This document shows positions 1 to 7,442 of a stretch of DNA of 64,000 bases, piece after piece. Positions within the stretch are counted from its first letter, which is position 1. Every line of letters begins with the position of its first letter. The DNA comes from Streptomyces physcomitrii. Its GTDB lineage: Bacteria > Actinomycetota > Actinomycetes > Streptomycetales > Streptomycetaceae. The notes beneath the pieces were generated by a model. The model searched no databases. It was not told the DNA's origin and saw only the letters and a program-made list of their open reading frames with translations. The stretch spans positions 103,348 through 167,347 of the forward strand of contig NZ_JAAWWP010000017.1 in NCBI RefSeq assembly GCF_012273655.1, written 5' to 3'. The position numbers and the translations under genes were made by a program.

Positions 1-194
1 TCGTCACCGCGCTCACCCTGCACCACGGGGTCATCCCGCCCACGCTCGGCTGCGAGGAGCCGGAGGAGGGCCTCGGCCTGGACGTGGTGACCGGCGCGGC
101 GCGCGCCCTGCCCGAGGCGGCCGACATCGCCCTCAGCAACTCCTTCGGCTTCGGCGGGCACAACGCGGTGCTGGCGCTGCGGCGCACCGGCTGA
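1..194 (+). CDS. beta-ketoacyl-ACP synthase, C-terminal fragment
   Basis: The gene enters from the left edge, so only the last 63 codons are visible, in the frame starting at base 3 and stopping at 192-194. The translated end includes NSFGFGGHNAVLAL, the glycine-rich C-terminal signature of FabF/KAS II-type condensing enzymes, where the nearby His belongs to the active site. The family elongates acyl chains on ACP in fatty acid or polyketide synthesis. Without the N-terminal half I cannot tell a primary FabF from a type II polyketide ketosynthase. It is followed by strong hairpins, so it probably ends a transcript. Confidence 0.85.
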   Translation, partial: VTALTLHHGVIPPTLGCEEPEEGLGLDVVTGAARALPEAADIALSNSFGFGGHNAVLALRRTG

Positions 195-216
195 GCGGGG
201 CCGGGTCCGCGACCGG

Positions 217-281
217 CCCGCGTCCGCGGGGCTCCCGGACGCGGGCGTGGGGCCGCCCCGGTCTCCCGGGACGGCCCCACG
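217..281. terminator. double hairpin between convergent genes
   Basis: Two GC-rich inverted repeats follow the ketosynthase stop: arms 217-226/236-245 (CCCGCGTCCG and its complement) and arms 246-255/272-281 (CGTGGGGCCG and its complement). They separate two convergent genes and probably terminate both. There is no clear U-tract, which is common for Streptomyces terminators. Confidence 0.7.
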
Positions 282-297
282 CGCGAGGAGCAGAGAC

Positions 298-1812
298 TCA
301 GTGGCGGTGCCGGTCGAAGTAGTCGGGCTGGGTCTGGACGTTCAGCTCGTCCAGGCGCACGCCCTTGGCCGGATCCGTACGGCGGTCGTCGAGCTTCAGC
401 ACGTCGAAGCCCATCGACATGTCGTTGGAGTAGATGTAGCCGTTGTAGTAGTACGCGGACCAGGAGCCGCCGACGGAGAGGGTGTCCGTGGAGAGCGGGC
501 CGCGCTCGAAGTACGCGATCTCCTTCGGACGGGAGGAGTTGGTGAAGTCCCACACCGAGACGCCGCCCTGGTACCAGGCCTGGACCATCAGGTCCTTGCC
601 CTTGACCGGGATCAGCGAGCCGTTGTGCGCCACGCAGTTCTCGGTGTCCGCCTGGGCCCGGGGGATCTTGTAGTAGCTGCGGAAGGAGAGCTTGCGCTTG
701 TCGCCGCGGCCGGTGACGTCGTAGATGCCGTCCGCGCCGCGGTCGGGGCCCACCTCGTCGTTGCAGGTGGCCGCGCCACCGCCGCCGAGCTCGTCGGTGA
801 ACACCACCTTGTCGGCACGCTGGTTGAAGGTCGCCGAGTGCCAGAAGGCGAAGTTGACGTTGTCCTGGACCCGGTCGATGACCCGGGGGCGCTCCGGGTT
901 CCTGATCGAGAAGAGGATGCCGTCGCCCATGCAGGCCCCGGCCGCGAGGTCCTCGGACGGCAGCACGGTGATGTCGTGGCAGCCGGTGGTCTTGGAGACG
1001 CCCGGGTTGGTCGGGTCACCGGGGTTGCCGCCGCCGTCGGGACCCTCACCGGGGAAGAGCACCGGGAAATCGATCACGGCGGCCTTCTGCGGGGCCTTGC
1101 GCGGGACCTTGATCACCGAGATGCCGTCGTGCGGCGGCTTGCAGTCGGGGAAGGTGTCGCTCGGCCCGTACGAGGAGACATAGACGTAGACGTTCCTGCG
1201 CTCCGGCACCAGGGTGTGGGTGTGCGAACCGCACGCCGTCTCCACCGCGGCGACGTACTTCGGGTTCGCCTTGTCGCTGATGTCGAAGACCTTCATGCCC
1301 TCCCAGGACGACTTCTCGGTCGCCGGCTGGGTGGCGCTGGCGCAGGAGTTGTCGCTGCGCGAGGAGTCCGTGGACAGGAACAGCAGATCGCCCGAGACGG
1401 AGATGTCGTTCTGCGAGCCGGGGCACAGCACCTGGGCCACGGTCCGCGGGCGCTTCGGGTTGCTGATGTCGAAGACGCGGAAGCCGTCGTAGTTGCCCGC
1501 GAAGGCGTACTTGCCCTGGAAGGCCAGGTCCGAGTTGGTGCCCGGCAGCGCCTCCTTGGGGATGTTCGCGAGGTGCTGGATGTTGTCGGAGTGGTCGACG
1601 ACGCCCGGGCCGGGAATGTCGCCCTTCTCGATGGCCGACCTGGTCTTCGCCGCGTCGCTCCGCGAGACCGCGGAGGGGCTCTTCGGGCTGTCTCCGGGGT
1701 CGGGGGTGGCCACGGCGGGCGCTGCGGTGAGCAGCCCGGCCAGGAGGCCGGCCGCGGCGGCGACGGTCGCCAGCCGTCTGCGCCGGGTGCGGGGGGTGGG
1801 TGACAGGTTCAC
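298..1812 (-). CDS. secreted LVIVD-repeat beta-propeller protein
   Basis: Predicted 504-residue exported protein. A twin-Arg-rich N-terminus (RTRRRR) is followed by a hydrophobic Ala/Leu stretch and an APAVA-type signal peptidase site. The mature part repeats segments such as FRVFDISNPKRP, MKVFDISDKANP and VSVWDFTNSSRP, the LVIVD repeat thought to form a beta-propeller on the cell surface. No catalytic function is assigned to this family. The GTG at 1812 is chosen because AGGAG lies about 6 nt upstream; an in-frame ATG at 1833 would add seven residues. It stands alone, divergent from the DUF305 lipoprotein gene. Confidence 0.85.
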   Translation of the reverse strand: MNLSPTPRTRRRRLATVAAAAGLLAGLLTAAPAVATPDPGDSPKSPSAVSRSDAAKTRSAIEKGDIPGPGVVDHSDNIQHLANIPKEALPGTNSDLAFQGKYAFAGNYDGFRVFDISNPKRPRTVAQVLCPGSQNDISVSGDLLFLSTDSSRSDNSCASATQPATEKSSWEGMKVFDISDKANPKYVAAVETACGSHTHTLVPERRNVYVYVSSYGPSDTFPDCKPPHDGISVIKVPRKAPQKAAVIDFPVLFPGEGPDGGGNPGDPTNPGVSKTTGCHDITVLPSEDLAAGACMGDGILFSIRNPERPRVIDRVQDNVNFAFWHSATFNQRADKVVFTDELGGGGAATCNDEVGPDRGADGIYDVTGRGDKRKLSFRSYYKIPRAQADTENCVAHNGSLIPVKGKDLMVQAWYQGGVSVWDFTNSSRPKEIAYFERGPLSTDTLSVGGSWSAYYYNGYIYSNDMSMGFDVLKLDDRRTDPAKGVRLDELNVQTQPDYFDRHRH

Positions 1813-2004
1813 TGCGGTCTCCTCTGTCTCCATTCGGGGTGGAATGCTTGGAGGACACCCGCAGTATCGTCATGTGCACGCTGAAATCAACAGGTGGCAA
1901 CGTCCTCGACACGAGGACTTGTTGTTCTCCCCCTCCCTGGAAGCGCCCAGATCAGGACAGACTCGCAGTACGCTCCAACTCCCCCCGCAGCACAGGAGGT
2001 TGCC

Positions 2005-2682
2005 GTGTCCCACCGCTCCCAGGCCCGCTCGCCGCGGCCGCACCGGAGACCGAGCCGGGCGGCCGCGGCGGCCGCGGTGCTCGCCGTCGTCCTCGCCCTC
2101 GCCGGATGCGAGTCGGACGGCGAGGGCAAGGCCCGGGGCGGCTCGGGGAGCCCCTCGGTGATCGCGCCGGGCAAGCCGGGTGAGGCGGCCGAGACGCTGG
2201 ACCCGAAGGAGGCGGCGGAGCGCAAGTCCGACGACCGGCCCAACTCGGCCGACTTCCGGTACGCGCAGATGATGATCACGCACCACGCGCAGGCACTGGA
2301 GATGACCCGGCTCGCCCCGAAGCAGGCCGGGCAGGCGAAGGTACGCCGTCTCGCCGCCCGGATCTCCGCCGCCCAGGGCCCCGAGATCGAGGCCATGGAG
2401 GGCTGGTTGACCCGGCACGGCGGGCCGCGTGAGGACGCGCACGCGCACCACCACGACATGCCGGGCATGGCGAGCGAGGCCCAGCTGAAGAAGCTGCGCG
2501 CCGCCGAGGGCGAGAAGTTCGACGCCCTCTTCCTGAAGCTGATGATCACGCACCACGGCGGCGCCCTCACCATGGCCACCGAGGTGCAGTCCGAGGGCAA
2601 CAACATCCAGATCGAGGAGATGGCCACCGATGTGGTCGCCCAGCAGACCTCCGAGATCAACCGGATGCGGGACATGTCCTGA
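2005..2682 (+). CDS. DUF305 family lipoprotein
   Basis: A 225-residue exported lipoprotein. The GTG at 2005 follows a good AGGAGG (1995-2000). A basic N-terminus and hydrophobic segment end in LALAGC, a lipobox placing the protein on the outer face of the membrane. The body has the two paired-His motifs of DUF305, QMMITHHAQALEMT and KLMITHHGGALTMA, within helices, plus a His-rich stretch (HAHHHDM) suggesting metal binding. DUF305 proteins are ferritin-like four-helix proteins often found with copper or other metal homeostasis genes; the exact role is not established. No such partner is adjacent here. Confidence 0.88.
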   Translation: MSHRSQARSPRPHRRPSRAAAAAAVLAVVLALAGCESDGEGKARGGSGSPSVIAPGKPGEAAETLDPKEAAERKSDDRPNSADFRYAQMMITHHAQALEMTRLAPKQAGQAKVRRLAARISAAQGPEIEAMEGWLTRHGGPREDAHAHHHDMPGMASEAQLKKLRAAEGEKFDALFLKLMITHHGGALTMATEVQSEGNNIQIEEMATDVVAQQTSEINRMRDMS

Positions 2683-2733
2683 GCCGCTGCCGCCGGTCGG
2701 GGGCGGCCGGGCGGCGGCCGGATCCCGCCGCGC

Positions 2734-3042
2734 TCACGCCGCCCGGGCCGGGTCGACGCCCTCCACCTCGAAGGTCACCAGGTCCTCGTAGCACCACCAC
2801 CAGCGCTCGCCCGGCTCGTAGGAGCGGATCAGGGGGTGGCCGCTGGACTCGTGGTGCGCGGTGGCGTGCTTGTTCTTCGAGGAGTCGCAGCAGCCGACGT
2901 GCCCGCAGATCTGGCACTCGCGCAGATGGACCCAACTGTCGCCCAGCTCAAGGCATTCGGGACAGGAGTCGGGGCTGTCCGGGGTGACCTCCCGCACCTG
3001 GTCGAGGTGCGAGCAGACCAGATTGTCTCCGGGGGTGTTCAT
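2734..3042 (-). CDS. UBP-type zinc finger protein
   Basis: A compact 102-residue protein made almost entirely of a zf-UBP domain: CSHL near residue 10, CPEC, ECQICGHVGCCDSS, then HATAHHESSGHP. The ordered Cys/His ligands match the ubiquitin-C-terminal-hydrolase-type zinc finger. Bacterial stand-alone copies are common in actinomycetes and have no settled function, since there is no ubiquitin system. It lies convergent with the DUF305 gene and about 150 bp downstream of the M20 hydrolase gene on the same strand. Confidence 0.88.
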   Translation of the reverse strand: MNTPGDNLVCSHLDQVREVTPDSPDSCPECLELGDSWVHLRECQICGHVGCCDSSKNKHATAHHESSGHPLIRSYEPGERWWWCYEDLVTFEVEGVDPARAA

Positions 3043-3188
3043 CCTTCAGGCCTCCTTCGCGCGGGGGCCCGGCGCCCCGCGTCCCGTGGCACGCGGGAAG
3101 TCCCGCGCCACACCGGCACCCGCTTCCACGGTCCCACCGCACCGCCGCTTGTCAAACGCTGCGGGGTGGTCCCCCGCCGCCGGGAGGC

Positions 3189-4466
3189 TCAGTCGGCGCC
3201 GAGCCAGCTCATCGCGCCGGTCACCAGCGCCCCGATGCCGGTGGGCAGCGCGGTGCGCAGGTCGACCGTGAAGCGGGGGCTGTGGTTGGCGGGCAGCGCG
3301 GCCATCTTCTCGGCCGCGGTGGACCCGGGGGCGGCCGACCAGGCGGCGGGGCCCACCGCGCCCAGCATCCAGTAGCAGAGCGCGATCCCCTCCTCGCCGT
3401 GCAGCGCGCGGCCCGCGTCCCCGTAGAGCGCGAAGTCCTCGGTGGCCAGGGTCGGCGGCCACATCGCCACCCGCTCGTGGCCGTAGTGGCGTACATGGGC
3501 CTCGCGCACCCGGGCGGTGGCCGCCGGGTCCGGGTGGGTGAGCGGGGAGGAGGAGGTCCGGGTGATCTCCGGTTCGCGGGGGCAGCCGGAGGCGGCGCAC
3601 TCGGCGCGCAGCACCCGCTCCACCGCGGCCACCGCCCGCTCCAGCGACTCCGGGCCCACCGCCCTGACGGTCAGTCCCAGCCGGGCGCTGCCGGGGATCA
3701 CATTGGCCCGCTCCCCCGCGTGGAAGGAGCCCACCGAGACCACCACCTGCTCGGCGGGGGCGCACTCGCGGGCCACCACCCCCTGGAGTCGGGTCACCGC
3801 GGAGGCGGCCGTGAGCACCGGGTCGACCGCCAGATGCGGGGCGCCCGCGTGCCCGCCGGTGCCGTGCACCACCACGTCCAGGGTGACGCTGCCCGCGGTC
3901 ATCGGTCCGTAGCCGTGCGCCAGCATCCCGCCCGGCAGCGGGGCGCTGTGCTGGGCGAGGACCGCTTCGGGGCGCGGGAAGCGGCGGTAGAGGCCGTCGG
4001 TGAGCATGGCCCGGGCGCCCTCCAGGGTCTCCTCGGCGGGCTGGCCGAGGACGACGAGGGTGCCCCGCCAGGACTCCCGGGCCCGGGCGAGGAGCACCGC
4101 GGCGCCGGCCGCCGCGCCGAGGTGCAGGTCGTGGCCGCAGCTGTGCGCCGCCTCGCCGGTGGCGGCATAGGGCAGGCCGGTCTCCTCCCGGCCGGGCAGG
4201 GCGTCCAGCTCGGCGCGCAGCCACACGGTGGGGCCCGGGCCGTTCTCCAGTACGCCGACCACTCCCGTGCCGCCGACCTGAGGGGTCGTCAGCAGGCCTT
4301 CGGCATCGAGGAGTTCGGCGAAGCGGGCGGCGGTACGGGTCTCCTGGCCGGAGAGCTCGGGGTGCTGGTGGACGTCGAGGCAGAAGGCGGTCAGCGGGCG
4401 CAGCGCCGCGCCGAGTCCTTCGAGGACCGTCCCGGTCGCGGCGTCGGGTGCTGCTGCGGCGTTCAT
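3189..4466 (-). CDS. M20 family amidohydrolase (N-acyl-amino-acid hydrolase type)
   Basis: A 425-residue zinc amidohydrolase of the IAA-amino-acid hydrolase/hippurate hydrolase group. Visible metal and catalytic motifs are LRAELDALPGREETGLPY, HSCGHDLHLGAA, QPAEETLEGA and ATEDFALYG; HGTGGHAGAPH belongs to the lid domain. Family members hydrolyse amide bonds of N-acyl amino acids or short peptides. It is transcribed divergently from the RiPP precursor gene and shares its upstream region with the SARP-type repeats, so it could be a cluster tailoring, resistance or processing enzyme, but this is inference. The ATG at 4466 is used; a GTG at 4481 is an alternative. Neither has a clear ribosome binding site. 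Confidence 0.85.
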   Translation of the reverse strand: MNAAAAPDAATGTVLEGLGAALRPLTAFCLDVHQHPELSGQETRTAARFAELLDAEGLLTTPQVGGTGVVGVLENGPGPTVWLRAELDALPGREETGLPYAATGEAAHSCGHDLHLGAAAGAAVLLARARESWRGTLVVLGQPAEETLEGARAMLTDGLYRRFPRPEAVLAQHSAPLPGGMLAHGYGPMTAGSVTLDVVVHGTGGHAGAPHLAVDPVLTAASAVTRLQGVVARECAPAEQVVVSVGSFHAGERANVIPGSARLGLTVRAVGPESLERAVAAVERVLRAECAASGCPREPEITRTSSSPLTHPDPAATARVREAHVRHYGHERVAMWPPTLATEDFALYGDAGRALHGEEGIALCYWMLGAVGPAAWSAAPGSTAAEKMAALPANHSPRFTVDLRTALPTGIGALVTGAMSWLGAD

Positions 4467-4519
4467 GGGGACATCGTCCACGGCCGGGCCGCGGGGCCGG
4501 ACGGCAGGCCGCTGACAGA

Positions 4520-4541
4520 AGGTGTCAGTGAGGTGTCAGCG
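4520..4541 (+). promoter_or_regulatory. SARP-type 11-bp direct repeats upstream of precursor gene
   Basis: Two head-to-tail 11-mers abut exactly: AGGTGTCAGTG (4520-4530) and AGGTGTCAGCG (4531-4541). Ten of eleven bases match. An 11-bp period, one helical turn, is the hallmark of operators bound by SARP activators, and a SARP gene lies at 38540-40414. The preceding CTGACA (4512-4517) also forms an inverted repeat with the first TGTCAG. The site lies about 100 bp before the precursor start, in the divergent region shared with the M20 gene. Binding by the local SARP is inferred. Confidence 0.6.
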
Positions 4542-4643
4542 GGACGCCGGGCCTCCTGTCGGCGGCGGGGGGTGGAATGCGGTTGTGGCACCACGGACCT
4601 CCGGGATCCCTCCCGGGGGCCGCTCGTACCCCAAGGAGTCATC

Positions 4644-4817
4644 ATGGAGAAGACGCCGCTCGCCTCCCTCGCGGACGAGATCCTGGAGCTCGAGTCGGAG
4701 ACCTTCGAGATCTCGGACTACTCGGACGCGAGCGAGGTCGTTCTCGCCGGTTCGACGAGCTGCAGCTCGACCTCGACCTGCTCCTCGACCACCAGCACCA
4801 CCTCCTGCAGCGCCTGA
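4644..4817 (+). CDS. RiPP (azole/dehydroamino-acid) precursor peptide
   Basis: A 57-residue peptide whose ATG at 4644 follows AAGGAG (4633-4638) at ideal spacing. Residues 1-36 form an acidic leader containing ADEILELESETFEISDY; the FEI segment resembles leader regions recognised by RRE domains in thiopeptide and linear azole systems. The rest, from Ser37, reads STSCSSTSTC then SSTTSTTSCSA: 10 Ser, 7 Thr, 3 Cys and a terminal Ala. Thus 20 of 21 residues are potential substrates for the YcaO cyclodehydratases or the split LanB dehydratase encoded at 23.7-38.4 kb. Cleavage after AG is a guess. It is monocistronic, with a strong terminator after it. No second precursor-like gene was found near the modification operon. 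Confidence 0.85.
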   Translation: MEKTPLASLADEILELESETFEISDYSDASEVVLAGSTSCSSTSTCSSTTSTTSCSA

Positions 4818-4840
4818 GCCCTCCGCTCGCGCAGCACAGA

Positions 4841-4883
4841 CGTTCGCCCCGGTTCTCCGCGGAACCGGGGCGAACGCCCTTTT
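4841..4883. terminator. bidirectional terminator, precursor / ATP-grasp
   Basis: A perfect 15-bp stem (4841-4855 with 4862-4876, CGTTCGCCCCGGTTC and its complement) with a 6-nt loop is followed by CCCTTTT on the plus strand. It sits 23 bp after the precursor stop and 35 bp before the stop of the convergent ATP-grasp gene, so it should end both transcripts. Confidence 0.9.
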
Positions 4884-4917
4884 GCGGGGCGGGAGTCGGG
4901 CGGGCCCGACTCCCGTC

Positions 4918-6177
4918 TCAGTCCTGCTGCTCCGCCACCGGCTCGGTCTCCACCCGTACCGAGTCGGCGAGCTTGCGGCCGAGGTCCCGGGCCTCCTCGG
5001 GGGTGTCCGCGCCGACCACGATGACGCCCATCCGGTCCTCCACCGAGCGCGGCGCCGGGATGATGTCGCCCTCGGCGACCCGGAGTTCGGCGTAGAGCAC
5101 GGCGGGGTGGGCCAGCACCTCGTCCCAGCCGTGCACCGAGACGACCCGGCCCGGCTGCGGGGTGAGGAAGCGGGCCGCGGAGCCCTTGACGGGGGCGAGC
5201 GCGGCGCGGTCGACCGGCAGGCCGAGGGCGTCGTCGAAGACCAGGCCGAACCACTCCAGGCCGGGCACCACGTGCCTCAGCATCCGGTGGATCCAGCCGC
5301 CCGCGTTGCGGACGTGGAACTCGCCGAGCACCACGCCGTCCTCGGTGGCCCACAGCTCGACGTGGAACTGCCCGTAGCGCAGGTCCAGGGCGGTCAGCGC
5401 CGCGGTCACCTCCCGGACGATCTCCGCGCGCAGCTCCTCCGGGACGATCGCCGGGATGACGTACTCGGTCTCGAAGAAGTACGGCGGCGGCAGCTTCTCC
5501 TTGTCGGTGACGGCCAGCGCGTGCGGCTCACCGCCGAGGAAGACGCCCTCGACGCTGTACTCGCGGCCCTCGACGTACTGCTCGACGATGAACGGCTCGC
5601 CCGCCTCGGGGAGGAAGGCGACCGCGGCGTCCAGCTCCTCGGGCCCGGAGATCTTGCTGACGCCCTCGCTGCCCATGGCGTCCCGGGGCTTCACCACCCA
5701 GGGGCCCTTGTGCTCGGCGAGGAAGGCGGCGGCCTCGGCCGCGGTGGTGCAGACCCGGAAGGCGGGCTGCCGGAAGCCGCGCTCGGCGAGGGCGGCGCGG
5801 GCGGCGTCCTTGGTGCGCACCCGGTGCACCGCGGCCGGGGTGTTGCCGGGGCGGCCCAGGGCGTCGGCGACCTCGGCGACCGCCTCCTGCGCCATCTCCC
5901 GTACGCCGAAAACGACGTCGAACTGCTCGCCCGCGGCGAGCTGTTCACGGGCCCAGGCGGCGCTGGCGCCCCGCTCGGAGAAGTCGACGGCGCTGACCGC
6001 GTCGGCCTGCTCGCTGATGGTGGGGGTCGCCGCGAGGGTGGCCTCCTGGTTGGTCACATGCACGCTCAGGCCCCGCTTGCGGGCCTCGGTTATCGCGTGC
6101 GTGACGACGTCGACCGCGAGGGTCGCGTCACCCGCACCGCCGACGAAGAGCAGCTTGCGGTGGGTGGGATCGGACAT
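4918..6177 (-). CDS. ATP-grasp carboxylate-amine ligase (first copy)
   Basis: A 419-residue ATP-grasp enzyme. The N-terminal Rossmann-like preATP domain begins LLFVGGAGDATLAVD. The ATP-grasp fold includes WVVKPRDAMGSEGVSKI (nucleotide-binding Lys and Gly-rich loop), FIVEQYVEGREYSVEG and HVELWATEDGVVLGEFHVRN with the metal-binding acidic residues. Such ligases activate a carboxylate as an acyl phosphate and join it to an amine, as in BacD-type dipeptide ligases. It is the last gene of the leftward operon that starts with the SDR and holds glutamate mutase, so a 3-methylaspartate-derived substrate is plausible but unproven. It converges on the precursor gene across a shared terminator. Confidence 0.88.
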   Translation of the reverse strand: MSDPTHRKLLFVGGAGDATLAVDVVTHAITEARKRGLSVHVTNQEATLAATPTISEQADAVSAVDFSERGASAAWAREQLAAGEQFDVVFGVREMAQEAVAEVADALGRPGNTPAAVHRVRTKDAARAALAERGFRQPAFRVCTTAAEAAAFLAEHKGPWVVKPRDAMGSEGVSKISGPEELDAAVAFLPEAGEPFIVEQYVEGREYSVEGVFLGGEPHALAVTDKEKLPPPYFFETEYVIPAIVPEELRAEIVREVTAALTALDLRYGQFHVELWATEDGVVLGEFHVRNAGGWIHRMLRHVVPGLEWFGLVFDDALGLPVDRAALAPVKGSAARFLTPQPGRVVSVHGWDEVLAHPAVLYAELRVAEGDIIPAPRSVEDRMGVIVVGADTPEEARDLGRKLADSVRVETEPVAEQQD

Positions 6178-6377
6178 TCGGTGCTCCTGCGGGATGCGGG
6201 TACGGTCCGCGCGCGGGGCACCGCCGCCGGGCCCCGGTGCGGGGCGCGCGGCGGGTGGTCCCCCGGGCGGTTCTTCGGTCGGGGCGGCGGCCGGCCCCGC
6301 GGTGCGGGGCGGCCGACTCCCTTGTGGTCGGGTGGAGTTGGGCGTTCGACGGGCTCGGAAGTCCTACGGTACGGCGG

Positions 6378-7352
6378 TCAGGAGGCGGCGGGCGGGGTGA
6401 GCAGCAGCTTGCCCGAGGTCTCGCGGCCCTCCAGGAGGCGGTGCGCGGTGGCCGCCTCGGCGAGCGGGAGGCGCCGGTGGATCAGCGGGCGCAGCACCCC
6501 CGCGGCGAGCGCGTCGAAGACCGCGGCCGACCCGGCGCGCAGCGTGGCGGCGTCGTACAGGTGGTCCCGCATGGTGGGCCGGGTCAGGTACAAGGAGCCG
6601 CCGCCGCGCAGGAGTTCGACGTCCAGCGGGGGCACGGGGCCGCTGGAGAGACCGCAGAGCGCGAGCAGTCCGCGGCGGCGCAGACTGCGCAGGCTTGCCT
6701 CGTAGGTGGCGGCGCCGACCGAGTCGTAGACGACGTGCGCGCCCTCGCCGCCGGTGATCTCGCGCACCCGCTCGTCGAAGGAGTCGTAGCCGACGGCGTG
6801 CCGGGCGCCCGCCTCGCGGGCCGCCTTCTCCTTCTCCGGGCTGGAGGTCACCGCGATCACGGTGGCCCCGCGGTGCGCGGCGAACTGCACCAGGAAGCGG
6901 CCGAGTCCGCCCGCGGCGGCGAGTACGACGACGGTGTCGCCCTCGGCCACCGGGTGCGTCTGGTGGGTGAGGTAGTGCGCGGCGAGCCCCTGGAGGAGCA
7001 CCGCGGCGGCCTGTTCGAGGGGTACCGCCTCGGGCACCGGGACCAGCTTCTCGGCGGCGACCGCGGTGTACTCGGCGTAGGCGCCGAGCCCGGAGGCGTA
7101 GGCCACCCGGTCGCCCGGGGCGAAGCCCGCCACCTGCGGGCCGACCGACTCGACCACGCCCGCGCCCTCCTGTCCGGGCACGAGCGGGGCCGGGGCGGGG
7201 TAGCTGCCGTCGCGGTAGTAGACGTCGATGTAGTTGACGCCGACCGCCGTGTTGCGCACCAGGACCTGGCCGGGGCCCGGCCGCGGGACCTCGGTCTCCT
7301 CGGCGAGGAGGGCGTCCGGGCCGCCGGGCTTGTGCACACGAATCGACTGCAT
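6378..7352 (-). CDS. zinc-free MDR family quinone oxidoreductase
   Basis: A 324-residue NADPH:quinone reductase-type member of the medium-chain dehydrogenase superfamily. It starts MQSIRVHKPGGPDAL, has the characteristic VGVNYIDVYYRDGSYP and a nucleotide-binding AAAGGLGRFLVQFA loop, and lacks the Cys/His ligands of zinc alcohol dehydrogenases. Members reduce quinones or alpha,beta-unsaturated carbonyls with NADPH. The ATG at 7352 follows CAGGAG. It lies between the mutase genes (91 bp) and the ATP-grasp gene (200 bp) on the same strand, which suggests enoyl reduction in the same pathway. Confidence 0.88.
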   Translation of the reverse strand: MQSIRVHKPGGPDALLAEETEVPRPGPGQVLVRNTAVGVNYIDVYYRDGSYPAPAPLVPGQEGAGVVESVGPQVAGFAPGDRVAYASGLGAYAEYTAVAAEKLVPVPEAVPLEQAAAVLLQGLAAHYLTHQTHPVAEGDTVVVLAAAGGLGRFLVQFAAHRGATVIAVTSSPEKEKAAREAGARHAVGYDSFDERVREITGGEGAHVVYDSVGAATYEASLRSLRRRGLLALCGLSSGPVPPLDVELLRGGGSLYLTRPTMRDHLYDAATLRAGSAAVFDALAAGVLRPLIHRRLPLAEAATAHRLLEGRETSGKLLLTPPAAS

Positions 7353-7442
7353 GTCAGGCTCCTGCTGGGAAAAGAGGATCACTCGCGACGGCGCCCACGA
7401 TGCCACTTCCGGCATCCCGTTGTCCCTCGCACCCGGCCGCGG

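Noticed and set aside
247..1803. A long plus-strand frame opposite the LVIVD-repeat gene, and similar long frames opposite the NRPS, dehydratase and YcaO genes.
   Set aside because: They are Val/Gly/Arg-rich antisense frames produced by high GC at third codon positions, with no domain or ribosome binding site.
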